The notes: generated from the letters alone by a model not told the origin. A stretch of DNA of 64,000 nt from Cognatundibacterium griseum (GCF_014284195.1 NZ_JACOGC010000004.1:124001-188000); one strand, 5' to 3'. Positions 47,082 to 56,832 are shown, counted from the stretch's first letter. A program made the numbers and translations.

Positions 47082-47104
47082 AATCCGGCCAGCCGGGCCG
47101 GATT
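47082..47104 (-). terminator. intrinsic terminator of the CoA-transferase gene
   Basis: AATCCGGC and GCCGGATT form an 8-base stem around a 7-base loop. Read on the minus strand it is followed by a T-run, directly after the stop of the gene at 47108. Confidence 0.8.
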
Positions 47105-47107
47105 GTT

Positions 47108-48406
47108 TTACATCAGTTGCAGCCGTTTTGCCTCTGCCATCAGCTCCGCCCTGAAATCCGGATGCGCAATGGCAATCAGTTCCTGAACGCGCTGTTTGGC
47201 AGATTTTCCGCGCAGCTGCGCTACGCCGTATTCGGTCACGACGTAATTGATATCGTTTTTCCCGGTCGTCACGTGAGTGCCTGGCGTCAGGGTTGGCACG
47301 ATGCGGCTGATGCTGTCATTCTTGGCTGTGGAGGGTAGCACGATAAATGCCTTGCCATCACGGGAACGGTTGGCGGCCCGCACAAAATCCACCTGCCCGC
47401 CGGTGCCGGAATACGGCAGATGTCCCAGGCTTTCCGAGCCGCACTGACCGAGCAGATCAATCTGCAGCGTGGCATTGATCGCGACCAGCTTGTCATTTTT
47501 GGCTGCCAGACAGGGATCATTGGTAAAATCAACCGGATGCATTTCCAGCGCAGGATTTCTGTGCATGAACTGGTACAGTTTTCTGGAACCGAGCGCGAAT
47601 GTCGCAATCATTTTGCCCGGCAAATAATTCTTCTTGCGATTAGTGACGGCGCCGCTTTCCACCAGGGTCAGGATGCCATCGCCGATCATTTCTGTATGCA
47701 CGCCCAGGTCGTGCTTATTGGTCAGTTGCATGACGACGGCATCGGGAATCCCGCCATATCCGATCTGTAAGGTGGAACCATCGTCGATCATGTCCGCCAC
47801 GTATTTGCCAATCGCTTCCTGTACCGGACCGATGACCGGCAAGCCCACTTCCGCGACTGCCTCATTATTTTCAATCAGGGCGCTGACCTGAGAAATATGC
47901 ACGTGGCACTGACCGTTGGCAAACGGCACATTCGGATTGACTTCGAGGATCACGGCACGCGCCCTGGCAATCGCTGCCATGGTGTAATCTGCGGCCAGAC
48001 TGAGTGCAAAATAACCGTGCTCATCCATCGGCGAGGCCAGCGCAAACACCACATCGGAGGGAATCAGGCCGCGTTCAATGAGCATCGGCATTTCGGAAAA
48101 ATAACTCGGGATAAAATCGGTCTGTCCGCACTGGCCACCGGCACGGGAAGCAGCGCCAAAAAAGAAAGCCACATGCCGCACATGGGCTGCGGTATCCGGA
48201 TCGAAATAGCCGTATTTCCGGACTGCCAGAATCTGCGCGACCTTGACATCCTGAAACTGGCGGCGCTGTTCCGATAAGGCGGTCAGTAAAGCCGGCGGCT
48301 CGCCGACACCGGTGGGCACAATGATGAAATCACCATTCCGGATTTCTTGCAAAGCTTCCTCCGCAGTGCGGAGTTTCTGGCAGTACAGTTCCTGAGCAGA
48401 CATCAT
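47108..48406 (-). CDS. acetyl-CoA hydrolase/transferase family (4-hydroxybutyrate CoA-transferase-like)
   Basis: 432 residues of the family I CoA-transferase type seen in 4-hydroxybutyrate CoA-transferase. Motifs: IIVPTGVGEPPALLTAL, IGYGGIPDAVVMQL, and GVHTEMIGDGILTLVESG, where Glu239 sits where the family's catalytic Glu is expected, then YSGTGGQVDFVRAA. It would exchange CoA between acetyl-CoA and a short hydroxy or fatty acid, fitting an organism that handles PHA. GGAAG precedes the start. The exact acyl substrate is not determined. Confidence 0.88.
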   Translation of the reverse strand: MMSAQELYCQKLRTAEEALQEIRNGDFIIVPTGVGEPPALLTALSEQRRQFQDVKVAQILAVRKYGYFDPDTAAHVRHVAFFFGAASRAGGQCGQTDFIPSYFSEMPMLIERGLIPSDVVFALASPMDEHGYFALSLAADYTMAAIARARAVILEVNPNVPFANGQCHVHISQVSALIENNEAVAEVGLPVIGPVQEAIGKYVADMIDDGSTLQIGYGGIPDAVVMQLTNKHDLGVHTEMIGDGILTLVESGAVTNRKKNYLPGKMIATFALGSRKLYQFMHRNPALEMHPVDFTNDPCLAAKNDKLVAINATLQIDLLGQCGSESLGHLPYSGTGGQVDFVRAANRSRDGKAFIVLPSTAKNDSISRIVPTLTPGTHVTTGKNDINYVVTEYGVAQLRGKSAKQRVQELIAIAHPDFRAELMAEAKRLQLM

Positions 48407-48577
48407 GATTATTGTTCTTCCATACGAGTGAATACAGGCAAATCAACATTTCACTCAGATGGTAAGGCCGGAGCAGTAAAAGCGCAGTCATGCAAATGAC
48501 ATTTGCAACGCGTGTCCGTATCTTGTCTGATGCAGATCAAACAGCATCCCGGTGCGGGAAATGGCGATGCCGGCCGA

Positions 48578-49972
48578 TCAGTTTTGCGCAGCAGGAAAAC
48601 GGACTTCGACCAGCAATCCCTGACCGCCTGCCGGTGTCTTGAGGGCAATCGCGGCACCCAGCACTTCGCAGATTTCCCTGACAATCGCCAGCCCCAGACC
48701 AGAGCTGTTGGGTTTGGCCGGATTCAGACGATAAAAGCGCTCAAAAACTTTTTCCCGTTCCGCTTCGGGAATTCCCGGCCCGGTATCTTCCACCTGCAAC
48801 ACGGAGTCTCCATTGTCTGACAGCAGATTCACGGTCACGCTTCCCGCCGCCTGCAGGTGCTCGATGGCGTTGTCGATCAGATTGAACACCAGTTCCCGCA
48901 GCAGCGTGGCGGAGCCCTGAATCAGGATATGTTCATCCAGCACATCGATACCGAGATCAATATTTTTCTGGTGTGCCAGCGGAGCCAGTTCTTCCATCGC
49001 GGTCTGGATAATTTCAGCAAAACCGACCGCCACAAAGCTCTGCTGTGTCTGCCGGTTTTGCTCCACAGCGGCCAGAATCAGCATCTGGTTAATCACTTTG
49101 GTGGAGCGGACCACCGTTTTCTGGATCGCCTGCAGCAAATCTTTTTGCTGCGCATCCATTTCCGGCTGGCGCATGCCGAAATTGATTTGCGAAGTGATGA
49201 TGGCAAAGGAAGTCCTGAGCTGGTGCGCCGTATTGGCGACAAAAGTTTCATACGAAACCAGTGTCTGATTCAGGCGAAACACATAATTATTCAAAGCAGC
49301 AATCACCGGACGCAGTTCACTGGGTGCCTGGTTTTCATCGACCTGTTCCAGCAGCCCCGGCTGGCGGCGCGATAAACTTTCTCCGAAGCGGATCAGCGGG
49401 GAAAGCGTCCAGCCAAATGCGATAAACAGACCAACGGTGACAATCACGACCAGGATGAATTTTTCGCGGATCGCCAAAAAAAACAGCTGCTCGCGGAACG
49501 CATGATGCCCCTGCAATGTCTGCGCCACCTGCGTGACGGCAAACTCACTGGGATTGGCGCTCGGAATCGCATGGGCATAGGCAATCACGCGCACCGGTTC
49601 ACCGCGCACTGTGGCGAGGAAATAGCGCTCCTGCTCAACGCCCAGTGTCGGTGCCTGATTACCGAGTTCTTCGTCACCCGCGATCAGTTGGCCGCTTTTA
49701 CTGCGCACCGAATAAAACACATGATCCTGATACTGGTTTGCAAACAGTTCAAATGCAGCGGGTGGAATGCTGATTTCATAGCCATCTTCCTGCGCCACCA
49801 GTTGCTCGGCAATGATGCGCGCAGAGCCTTTGAGCAATTGTTCCTGCACCAGCGTGGCGATATGTCCCGTGGCCCGGTAAGTGAAGTACAGGTCGATGGC
49901 AGAGATCAGCAAGGTCGGTAAAAACACCCACAGGATCAGTCTGCTTTTCAGGCTTTTATTCAGGGGCAACAT
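48578..49972 (-). CDS. tctE: sensor histidine kinase, TctE-like
   Basis: 464 residues. TM1 at about 12-30, a periplasmic sensor domain of the 2CSK/TctE type to about 165, TM2 near 170-190, then HisKA with the phospho-His in VANTAHQLRTSFAI, and the HATPase with NLIDNAIEHLQ, VEDTGPGIPE and SSGLGLAIVREI. It overlaps the response-regulator gene by 17 bases. TctE-type kinases sense tricarboxylates or related acids; here the likely targets are the porin and ABC importer across the divergent promoter. Confidence 0.9.
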   Translation of the reverse strand: MLPLNKSLKSRLILWVFLPTLLISAIDLYFTYRATGHIATLVQEQLLKGSARIIAEQLVAQEDGYEISIPPAAFELFANQYQDHVFYSVRSKSGQLIAGDEELGNQAPTLGVEQERYFLATVRGEPVRVIAYAHAIPSANPSEFAVTQVAQTLQGHHAFREQLFFLAIREKFILVVIVTVGLFIAFGWTLSPLIRFGESLSRRQPGLLEQVDENQAPSELRPVIAALNNYVFRLNQTLVSYETFVANTAHQLRTSFAIITSQINFGMRQPEMDAQQKDLLQAIQKTVVRSTKVINQMLILAAVEQNRQTQQSFVAVGFAEIIQTAMEELAPLAHQKNIDLGIDVLDEHILIQGSATLLRELVFNLIDNAIEHLQAAGSVTVNLLSDNGDSVLQVEDTGPGIPEAEREKVFERFYRLNPAKPNSSGLGLAIVREICEVLGAAIALKTPAGGQGLLVEVRFPAAQN

Positions 49973-50630
49973 AAGTCAGCATGTATCCTAATCCGCGCAA
50001 CGTGATGATCTGCGCTCCGGAAGTTTCAATTTTTTTCCTGAGCCGCAAAATGTAGATTTCCAGCGCCTTTGGGGTCACCGTATCGTTCAGGGTGAACAGA
50101 CCATCGGTCAGCTCTTTTTTGGAAACAGTTTTTCCTGCCTTGCGTATCAGTGCTTCGAGCACCGCATGTTCACGCGGCGTCAGGCTCAGCACATGACCGT
50201 GGCTGAAAAACTGCTTGGAATTGCTGTCGTACATGATGCCGCCGCATGTCATCACTGGGTTGATCTGGCCGCTGGAACGGCGCAGCAATGAGCGCAGCCT
50301 GGCTTCCAGCTCCTGAATATCAAAAGGCTTGGCAAGGTAGTCATCGGCACCCAGATTAAGATGTTCAATCACATCCGACAGGGAATCGAGTGCGCTGATA
50401 ATCAGCACCGGCACTGCGTTATTTTTGGAACGCAGGTTTTTCAGCACGGCCTGCCCTTGAATGCCCGGCAAGGTCAGATCCAGCAAAATTGCATCATAAG
50501 TCTGCGTCCGCAGCAGATGAATCGCATCTTCCCCGCTCTGCGCCTGCTCAATCGCATAGCCTGACTGGGTCAGCAGGCGTGTCAGCCAGGAGGACAGTTC
50601 GCGGTTGTCTTCAACTAAAAGTATCTTCAT
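49956..50630 (-). CDS. tctD: response regulator, TctD-like (OmpR family)
   Basis: 224 residues: a receiver domain with Asp51 in ILLDLTLPG, DD at 8 and Lys in LAKPFDIQ, and a C-terminal winged helix with LTPREHAVLEALI, ALEIYILRLRKKIE and LRGLGYML. It is encoded before tctE and divergent from the porin gene, 181 bases away. It probably regulates the porin and transport operon; the GTTACA at 50689 in that gap could be a half-site, but one site is weak evidence. Confidence 0.9.
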   Translation of the reverse strand: MKILLVEDNRELSSWLTRLLTQSGYAIEQAQSGEDAIHLLRTQTYDAILLDLTLPGIQGQAVLKNLRSKNNAVPVLIISALDSLSDVIEHLNLGADDYLAKPFDIQELEARLRSLLRRSSGQINPVMTCGGIMYDSNSKQFFSHGHVLSLTPREHAVLEALIRKAGKTVSKKELTDGLFTLNDTVTPKALEIYILRLRKKIETSGAQIITLRGLGYMLTYVAPE

Positions 50631-50811
50631 ACGCCGAAGGCTAAAGGATTTTCAGGCGCGGCAAAACAGGAAGCGGCGCCGCGTTACATTTCTCCAACAC
50701 ATGCCCGACTGTAGGCTGATTGAAGGTTTCACCTGATTACAGTGCGCTGGTGCACACACAAAAAAGCAAAACAGTGCTGCATACACTTTCTACAATCATG
50801 GAGACAAAGCA

Positions 50812-52131
50812 ATGAAAAAGAAATTAGTGGCATTGGCCATTATGGCCGTGTTCGGCTCTGCAGCGCAGGCACAATCGGTTCAGGAATTGCAGCAGGCACT
50901 GATTCAGGCACAAAAAGCCGCCGCCGAAGCCCAGAAAGCGGCACAACAGGCGCAGGATGCCCTGATGCAAATTCAGCAGGCGACCGCCGAAGCCAAACAA
51001 AAAGTCGCCGAAGCCGAAAAAATCAAAGGTGAAGTATCGCAGAATGCCGGTGAAGGCCTGGTATATAAGCACGGCGACGACAGCATTCGTCTGTATGGCC
51101 TGATCGATCTCAGCATGAGCAATAAATCTAATGCCGACAAAGCTGGCAACACACAAAAAGATATGTCGGTCGCATGGTTCAGCGGTAATCGCTGGGGTAT
51201 CGAGGGTGAGCATGGCCTGAAAGGCACCGACGGTCTGAAAGCGATCTTCCGGCTCGAAAGCGAATATGAACTGCCTACCGGCAGCATGGATACGCCGGGC
51301 GTGCTGTTCAACCGCGATGCCTGGCTCGGTGTGGAGAGCGAATCGCTCGGCAAGCTGACTTTTGGCCGCCAGAACACGCTGGCCCGTGAATTTTCCAAAA
51401 CCTATGGCGATCCGTATGGCTCAGCCGGCGTGACGCTGGAAGAAGGCGGCTACACCAATAACAACGACTTCAAACAGCTTATTTTTTACTCCGGCAGCGC
51501 CACCGGCACCCGCTACGATAAAGGCATTGTCTGGAAGAAAAAAATCGGTGATTTCGTGGCCGGTGCCGGCTATCAGGTCGGCGGCAATCCCGGTGACAAT
51601 TCCACCGGCACCACGAAATCTGTCGGTGTTGCCTATAACGGCGGCATGACCAATGTTTCCGCTTTCTACAACACGGCCAATGTGAATGGCTACACCCACA
51701 CCTCCTACTCACTCGGCGGCAACGTCACCATGGGCATGGTGCGTCTGAACGCCGGTTACTTCAACTACACTGCCGATCAGCCGCTGGCACTGGGCAACCG
51801 CAGCGACAAGGCCTACACCGTCTCTGCCCGTTTTGCACCGGGCGGCGCATTCGATTATGAACTCGGCTGGCAAACCATGAATGCCACGAATGCCGCGGTC
51901 AACGGCAGCCATTATGTGCTGAATGCCTTTGCCAACACCGCCAATGCCACCGCCACAGCAACCGGCAAGCGCAAGACCTGGTACGGCTCGGTGTTCTATC
52001 ATTTCGACAAACGCACCGAACTGTATCTTGCCTTTGACCGCCTGAGCACAGACGGCACGTATCTGGCAGCGCAGGCAAACGGCTTCACATCACAGAACGA
52101 GATGGCCGCAGGGATGCGTTTCAAATTCTGA
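50812..52131 (+). CDS. general porin with N-terminal coiled-coil
   Basis: 439 residues. The signal peptide ends near AQAQS. Residues 22-75 are a strongly predicted coiled coil (many QAQKAAAEAQKAAQQ-like heptads), followed by a 16-strand-type barrel beginning SIRLYGLIDLSMSN and ending in Phe after FKF. Such porins are trimeric in the outer membrane; the extra helix may span the periplasm and bind peptidoglycan. It is divergent from tctD and precedes an ABC importer, so it may serve the same substrate. Confidence 0.88.
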   Translation: MKKKLVALAIMAVFGSAAQAQSVQELQQALIQAQKAAAEAQKAAQQAQDALMQIQQATAEAKQKVAEAEKIKGEVSQNAGEGLVYKHGDDSIRLYGLIDLSMSNKSNADKAGNTQKDMSVAWFSGNRWGIEGEHGLKGTDGLKAIFRLESEYELPTGSMDTPGVLFNRDAWLGVESESLGKLTFGRQNTLAREFSKTYGDPYGSAGVTLEEGGYTNNNDFKQLIFYSGSATGTRYDKGIVWKKKIGDFVAGAGYQVGGNPGDNSTGTTKSVGVAYNGGMTNVSAFYNTANVNGYTHTSYSLGGNVTMGMVRLNAGYFNYTADQPLALGNRSDKAYTVSARFAPGGAFDYELGWQTMNATNAAVNGSHYVLNAFANTANATATATGKRKTWYGSVFYHFDKRTELYLAFDRLSTDGTYLAAQANGFTSQNEMAAGMRFKF

Positions 52132-52179
52132 AAAAACTCTGGTCTGACCTGAACAAACCGGCGTATCGGCATTAAGATA

Positions 52180-52200
52180 GATGCTGCTCTTAGCAGCATC
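52180..52200 (+). terminator. hairpin between porin and ABC importer genes
   Basis: A perfect 9-base stem, GATGCTGCT and AGCAGCATC, around a 3-base loop, 48 bases after the porin stop. No T-run follows, so partial termination or a processing site between porin and importer genes is more likely than a full stop. Confidence 0.5.
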
Positions 52201-52271
52201 GCATCTCTTCATGCCTGTCCGCACGCCGGACGCTTTTTGGTACAGACCACTCACATCATACGGAGACCTTC

Positions 52272-53288
52272 ATGCAATCCACGATCAAACCATTGCTGCG
52301 CCCCATGTTCCAATCCATCGCTGCGGCACTGTTACTGACAGCCAGCGTGCATGCCGCTGCGGCCGACAAGATCACCATCATGGTCGGCGGCATCGAAAAA
52401 CAGATTTACCTGCCGGCGAAACTGGCTGAACAATTAGGCTATCTGAAAGAAACCGGACTGGACATTGAACTGCTCAGCGAACCCGCCGGCGTCAATGCTG
52501 AAACAGAAATGCTGTCCGGCGCAGCGCAGGGCGTGGTCGGATTTTACGATCACACTATCGACCTGCAGGCGCGCGGCAAACTGGTTCAGTCTGTCGTGCA
52601 ATTCAGCGAAGCGCCCGGCGAAGTCATCCTGGTATCGAAGACCGCAAAAAACATCCAGTCTCCGGCTGATTTCAAAGGCAAAACGCTGGGCGTGACCGGC
52701 CTGGGTTCTTCCACCAACTTCCTGACGCAATATCTGGCTGCCAAAGCCGGTGTCAAAAACAGTGAATTCACCACCTTGCCGGTTGGCGCCGGGTCCACCT
52801 TCATCGCTGCCATGGCGCAAGGAAAAATTGATGCGGGCATGACCACCGAACCGACCATTTCCCGCCTCACCAGCAGCGGTGCGGCATCGATCCTGGTCGA
52901 TCTGCGCTCCGTCAAAAGCACCGAGGCTGCGCTCGGCGGCGCCTATCCTGCTGCCTGTCTGTACATGCCGACTGCCTGGGTGAATTCGCACAAGGAACAG
53001 GTCCAGAAAATCGTCACGGCATTTGTCAAAACACTGCGCTTCATCAAGACCCACAGCGCAAAGGAAATCGCCGAAAAAATGCCGGCGGATTACTATGCCT
53101 CGAACAAACAGATGTACATCGATGCGCTCGATGGCAGCAAGCAGATGTTTACCGCCGACGGCGTGATGCCGGAAAACGGCCCGGCGACTGTGCTGAAAGT
53201 ATTAAATGGTTTTGATAAGGCGGTTCAGGGTAAATCCATCAATCTGGCCAACACCTATACGACCGAGTTTGTGAAAGCAGTGAAATAA
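52272..53288 (+). CDS. NMT1/SsuA-type ABC transporter substrate-binding protein
   Basis: 338 residues with a signal peptide (cleavage near AAADK). The mature part has VGGIEKQIYLPAKLAEQLGY, LSGAAQGVVGFYDHTIDL and GKTLGVTGLGSSTNFLTQYL, typical of sulfonate/taurine/nitrate or riboflavin-like binding proteins. It delivers an unknown small molecule to the ABC permease encoded downstream. Its stop overlaps the ATPase start as TAATG. Confidence 0.88.
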   Translation: MQSTIKPLLRPMFQSIAAALLLTASVHAAAADKITIMVGGIEKQIYLPAKLAEQLGYLKETGLDIELLSEPAGVNAETEMLSGAAQGVVGFYDHTIDLQARGKLVQSVVQFSEAPGEVILVSKTAKNIQSPADFKGKTLGVTGLGSSTNFLTQYLAAKAGVKNSEFTTLPVGAGSTFIAAMAQGKIDAGMTTEPTISRLTSSGAASILVDLRSVKSTEAALGGAYPAACLYMPTAWVNSHKEQVQKIVTAFVKTLRFIKTHSAKEIAEKMPADYYASNKQMYIDALDGSKQMFTADGVMPENGPATVLKVLNGFDKAVQGKSINLANTYTTEFVKAVK

Positions 53289-54064
53289 TGAAAAATGTTG
53301 CGATTGAAATGAAAAATGTCAGTCGGAAATTTGTGAGTCCGACTGGCAAGATTACCCTGGCATTACGTGATTTCAGCCTGACGGTGCACGAAGGCGATTT
53401 TATCGCCATCGTCGGCCCGACAGGCTGCGGCAAGTCCACCACGCTGGGCATGATTACCGGGCTCAATCCGCCGTCCTCCGGCAGCGTGAAGGTATTTGGC
53501 AAATCGGTGCAGGGCATTGATCCGAACATCGGTTTCGTGTTTCAGGCGGATGCGGTTTTTCCGTGGAAAAGCGTGATCGACAATGTCGCCATCGGCCCGA
53601 TATTTCGCGGCACGGACCCGAAAATCGCGCATGACATGGCGGCAGACTGGATTCGCCGGGTCGGACTGACAGGCTTTGAACATCACTATCCGCACCAGCT
53701 GTCCGGCGGTATGCGCAAGCGGGTGGCGCTGGCGCAGACCTTCATCAACGAACCAAAAATTCTGCTGATGGATGAACCTTTTTCAGCGCTGGACGTGCAA
53801 ACCCGTGCGCTGATGCAGGAAGAGCTGCTGGGACTATGGTCGGAAAAAAAAGCTTCCGTGATTTTTGTCACCCACGATATTGAAGAGGCGATTGCGCTGG
53901 CTGACCGCGTGATTGTTCTTTCCAAAGGTCCGGGCTCCGTCAAAAGCAGTTATGAAATTCCGCTGGCAAGGCCGCGGGACATCTCTGAAGCGCGCTACAG
54001 CGATGAATTCGTTCATCTGTCCAAGCAGATCTGGTCAGATCTGAAAGATGAAGTTCAAATTTAA
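53288..54064 (+). CDS. ABC transporter ATP-binding protein (SsuB/TauB-like)
   Basis: A 258-residue ATPase with Walker A GPTGCGKSTT, Q-loop FVFQADAVFPW, signature LSGGMRKRVALAQ, Walker B ILLMDEPFSALD and H-loop FVTHDIEEAI. Together with the flanking binding protein and permease it forms a complete importer. Which sulfonate, nitrate or related compound is carried cannot be read from sequence. Confidence 0.93.
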   Translation: MKNVAIEMKNVSRKFVSPTGKITLALRDFSLTVHEGDFIAIVGPTGCGKSTTLGMITGLNPPSSGSVKVFGKSVQGIDPNIGFVFQADAVFPWKSVIDNVAIGPIFRGTDPKIAHDMAADWIRRVGLTGFEHHYPHQLSGGMRKRVALAQTFINEPKILLMDEPFSALDVQTRALMQEELLGLWSEKKASVIFVTHDIEEAIALADRVIVLSKGPGSVKSSYEIPLARPRDISEARYSDEFVHLSKQIWSDLKDEVQI

Positions 54065-54077
54065 TCTGGAACGAAGT

Positions 54078-54947
54078 ATGAACAGCACAACACATCAACA
54101 CATGTCCCCGCCAGCCGCCATCAGCGACGAAGAACGCAAGGCCATGCGCGCAGCCCACCGGCATTATTATCTGGTGATTTTCTTACGGATTGCACTGGCA
54201 GTCTTGATGCTGGCGGCATGGGAAACGGTGGTCGAAATCGGCTGGATTGACGCCTTTTTCTTTTCGCGACCATCTGCCATCTATGAACAGCTCAAGATCT
54301 GGATCGTGGAAGGCACGGCACAGGGCCCGCTGTGGAGCGAATTACTGGTGACCATGGAAGAAACCGTGCTCGGCTTCCTGATCGGCAGTGTGCTCGGCAT
54401 TATCTGCGGCATTGCCCTCGGCAGAAATAAACTGGCTTCCGATGTCTTCAGCATTTACATCAAAATCGCCAACGCCATTCCGCGTGTGGTGCTGGGATCG
54501 ATTTTCATCATCATGTTCGGTCTGGGTATGGGTTCCAAGATTGCGCTGGCTGTGGTCATGGTATTTTTCGTCGTCTTCGGCAACGCTTTTCAGGGCGTGC
54601 GCGAAGCTGATAAAAACCTGATCGCCAATGCCTATATCCTGGGCGCCAGCAAGCGCCAGGTCACTTTTTCCGTAGTCTTCCCGTCGGCACTGAGCTGGAT
54701 TCTGGCCAGCCTGCATGTCAGCTTTGGTTTCGCACTGGTCGGCGCAGTGGTCGGTGAATTTCTCGGCGCGCGGCATGGCATCGGCCTGCTGATCGCAACT
54801 GCCCAGGGCACCTTCAATGCGGCCGGTGTGTTTGCCGCGATGATCGTACTGGCAGTGGTGGCACTGGCGGCAGAATACCTGCTGACAGCGGCAGAAAACC
54901 GCCTGCTCAAATGGCGCCCTGCACAATTTGTAGAAAAAGGCATGTGA
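54078..54947 (+). CDS. ABC transporter permease (SsuC/TauC-like)
   Basis: 289 residues from an ATG with GAACGAAG upstream; a start at 54048 inside the ATPase gene is possible. Five to six membrane segments, with the EAA loop around GVREADKNLIANAYILGASK. It completes the NMT1-type importer. Two hairpins follow the stop. Confidence 0.9.
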   Translation: MNSTTHQHMSPPAAISDEERKAMRAAHRHYYLVIFLRIALAVLMLAAWETVVEIGWIDAFFFSRPSAIYEQLKIWIVEGTAQGPLWSELLVTMEETVLGFLIGSVLGIICGIALGRNKLASDVFSIYIKIANAIPRVVLGSIFIIMFGLGMGSKIALAVVMVFFVVFGNAFQGVREADKNLIANAYILGASKRQVTFSVVFPSALSWILASLHVSFGFALVGAVVGEFLGARHGIGLLIATAQGTFNAAGVFAAMIVLAVVALAAEYLLTAAENRLLKWRPAQFVEKGM

Positions 54948-54970
54948 CATTCCGGCGAATGTCTTCAGTA

Positions 54971-55028
54971 TGCCGTTGAGCGACGGCATGCTGCTGGCCA
55001 TCAGGTAATCTGTCTGATGGCCTTTTTT
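54971..55028 (+). terminator. tandem hairpins ending the importer operon
   Basis: A 6-base stem (TGCCGT/ACGGCA) at 54971-54988 precedes the main terminator: GGCCATCAG and CTGATGGCC (54996-55022) around a 9-base loop, followed by TTTTTT. Confidence 0.88.
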
Positions 55029-55150
55029 CATGGCGTCATCACTGTCGCCGCAGGTCAGCACAGAGCCGTCAACACAAACAGTAAAAAGTGGGCATAATCG
55101 GGTTTCCTTTTTTCCCATGAATCCGATTGTTGACTGTTACGAGGCCCGCG

Positions 55151-55762
55151 ATGATAGAAATCCACCACCTGAAAGAATCCCGCTCACGCCGCATCACCTG
55201 GATGCTGGAAGAGCTGGGACAGGAATACCACGTCGTCAGCTATGACCGCGATGCCACCACCCGGCTGGCACCGCCGGAATTAAAGAAAATCCATCCGCTC
55301 GGTAAAGCGCCGGTGCTGAAAGACAAGGATCTGGTGCTGATCGAGTCCGGTGCCATCTTGGAATATCTGATTGCCGAATACGGTCAGGGCCAGTTCATTC
55401 CTGCACGCGGCACAGCAGATTACTACCGCTATCTGCAATTCATGCACTATGCCGAAGGCTCAGCCATGCTGCCGCTGCTGCTGCGGCTGTATGTCGGACG
55501 TCTGGGCGAGGCAGGAGCGCCGCTGCATCCGCGGATCAACGGCGAAATCGCCAACCATCTCGGCTACCTGAATGCGGAACTGAACGGGCGGGATTATTTT
55601 GTCGGCAACGGACTGACTGGCGCAGACGTACAGCTGTCGTTTGTCATCCAGGCCGGTGTGCGCAATATCGGACGCGACACCTTCCCGAACCTGACCCGTT
55701 TTACCGATATGATCGAAGCACGTCCGGCTTATCAACGTGCTGTGCAGAGAAGCGGCGAATAA
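55151..55762 (+). CDS. glutathione S-transferase
   Basis: A 203-residue GST: thioredoxin-like N-domain (IEIHHLKESRSRRITWMLEE, IHPLGKAPVL, LIESGAILEYLI) and an all-helical C-domain (GNGLTGADVQLSF). The catalytic residue is probably a Ser near position 10. It conjugates or reduces with glutathione; the substrate is unknown. GAGG precedes the ATG chosen; a start 24 bases earlier is possible. A hairpin follows. Confidence 0.9.
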   Translation: MIEIHHLKESRSRRITWMLEELGQEYHVVSYDRDATTRLAPPELKKIHPLGKAPVLKDKDLVLIESGAILEYLIAEYGQGQFIPARGTADYYRYLQFMHYAEGSAMLPLLLRLYVGRLGEAGAPLHPRINGEIANHLGYLNAELNGRDYFVGNGLTGADVQLSFVIQAGVRNIGRDTFPNLTRFTDMIEARPAYQRAVQRSGE

Positions 55763-55792
55763 ATTTTCCCCGCCTTGCAAGCTGTACAACAG

Positions 55793-55817
55793 TCCCGGCA
55801 TGCGAGCCGGGATTGTT
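55793..55817 (+). terminator. intrinsic terminator after the GST gene
   Basis: TCCCGGC and GCCGGGA form a 7-base stem around ATGCGA, followed by TTGTTTT. It ends the GST gene before an AT-rich gap to 56028 that holds no recognised gene. Confidence 0.75.
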
Positions 55818-56028
55818 TTATCCGCACTTATCATTCCGAGCGGGGAAAATCTTGTTTTTTCTGGCACAGAAAGTCATTAAGACATTCTTGCTATTTGCGT
55901 GCAGACCGTCCTGCACCTCAATCCTTGAGCATCCCACCAATAATCCATAATTCAATCCAGGGATTTATCTTTCTGAATCCGCGTTATCATTCATGAAATA
56001 AAATCACATCTCTTGGGAATGTATATCT

Positions 56029-56832
56029 ATGGTTTTTTTAGTGGAAATTCACAAATACCTCCGCATATCCACCTTACTGTTATGCAGCAGCATTCTATCC
56101 GCATGCTCTTTTTTCCAGCCTCCGACAATCAATGAATCTTGTGGTGCATGGACATTTGGAATTGCCAAGCCCTCGAAGCAGGACAAACAATTCATCAACA
56201 ACGTAGAACATGAAGCGGAAACTGTTCGCTGCCTACAAACACATTATGCAAATGGCTTTGCCTTGTTTGATAGCAGTTCTGCCCAAAATATAAATAAAAG
56301 CGATTCAGAAAATTCGATCCCAGTAGTCTCATTGTCCCAAGAACTGCCGTCCGCAAACAAGGAGGAAAATGTTCAGCTACGAAGCGCACATCTCGGTTCG
56401 TATGAATTACTGTTTCTCACTGGCTCGGATTGGAAACCTGCAAAATCACCCTCGCCGATGTACCAATATTTTGCAAAAAATACCCAAGGCGGAGCAGGTC
56501 TTTTTATCAGTGTATTTGACGCCAACCCTTTTATGATCTGGTCAGATGTACGAGATTCTGTTCTTAGCAGATTTATCGAAAAATTCGATCAGCCGTACAC
56601 ATCCAAAATCGACGAAATTCAACTTAATGGAAGGGATGCTTTTCAAGCTGAACTATGGGGGAAAACTAAAGACGGCGCACCATTACATTTCCTTTCCACG
56701 CTGATTAAATATGAACATGGAAAAGAAAAAAAACTAATTTATCTGGCAACCTGGTGCTTTGAGATTGACTACAAAAAAAATCAGCACGATTTCAAAAAAA
56801 TCGCAGAAACAATCTCACTACGTTCTCATTGA
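56029..56832 (+). CDS. lone putative lipoprotein, AT-rich
   Basis: 267 residues with an N-terminal hydrophobic segment and a lipobox ILSAC (Cys near 26), so probably membrane-anchored. The rest is soluble with a later strand/helix domain (SYELLFLTGSDWKP, GGAGLFISVF, LNGRDAFQAELWGK); I do not recognise the family. Base composition is visibly lower in GC than its neighbours, with many A-runs, and the gene stands alone between terminators. That suggests recent acquisition, possibly an immunity or surface protein; the function is not assigned. Confidence 0.65.
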   Translation: MVFLVEIHKYLRISTLLLCSSILSACSFFQPPTINESCGAWTFGIAKPSKQDKQFINNVEHEAETVRCLQTHYANGFALFDSSSAQNINKSDSENSIPVVSLSQELPSANKEENVQLRSAHLGSYELLFLTGSDWKPAKSPSPMYQYFAKNTQGGAGLFISVFDANPFMIWSDVRDSVLSRFIEKFDQPYTSKIDEIQLNGRDAFQAELWGKTKDGAPLHFLSTLIKYEHGKEKKLIYLATWCFEIDYKKNQHDFKKIAETISLRSH

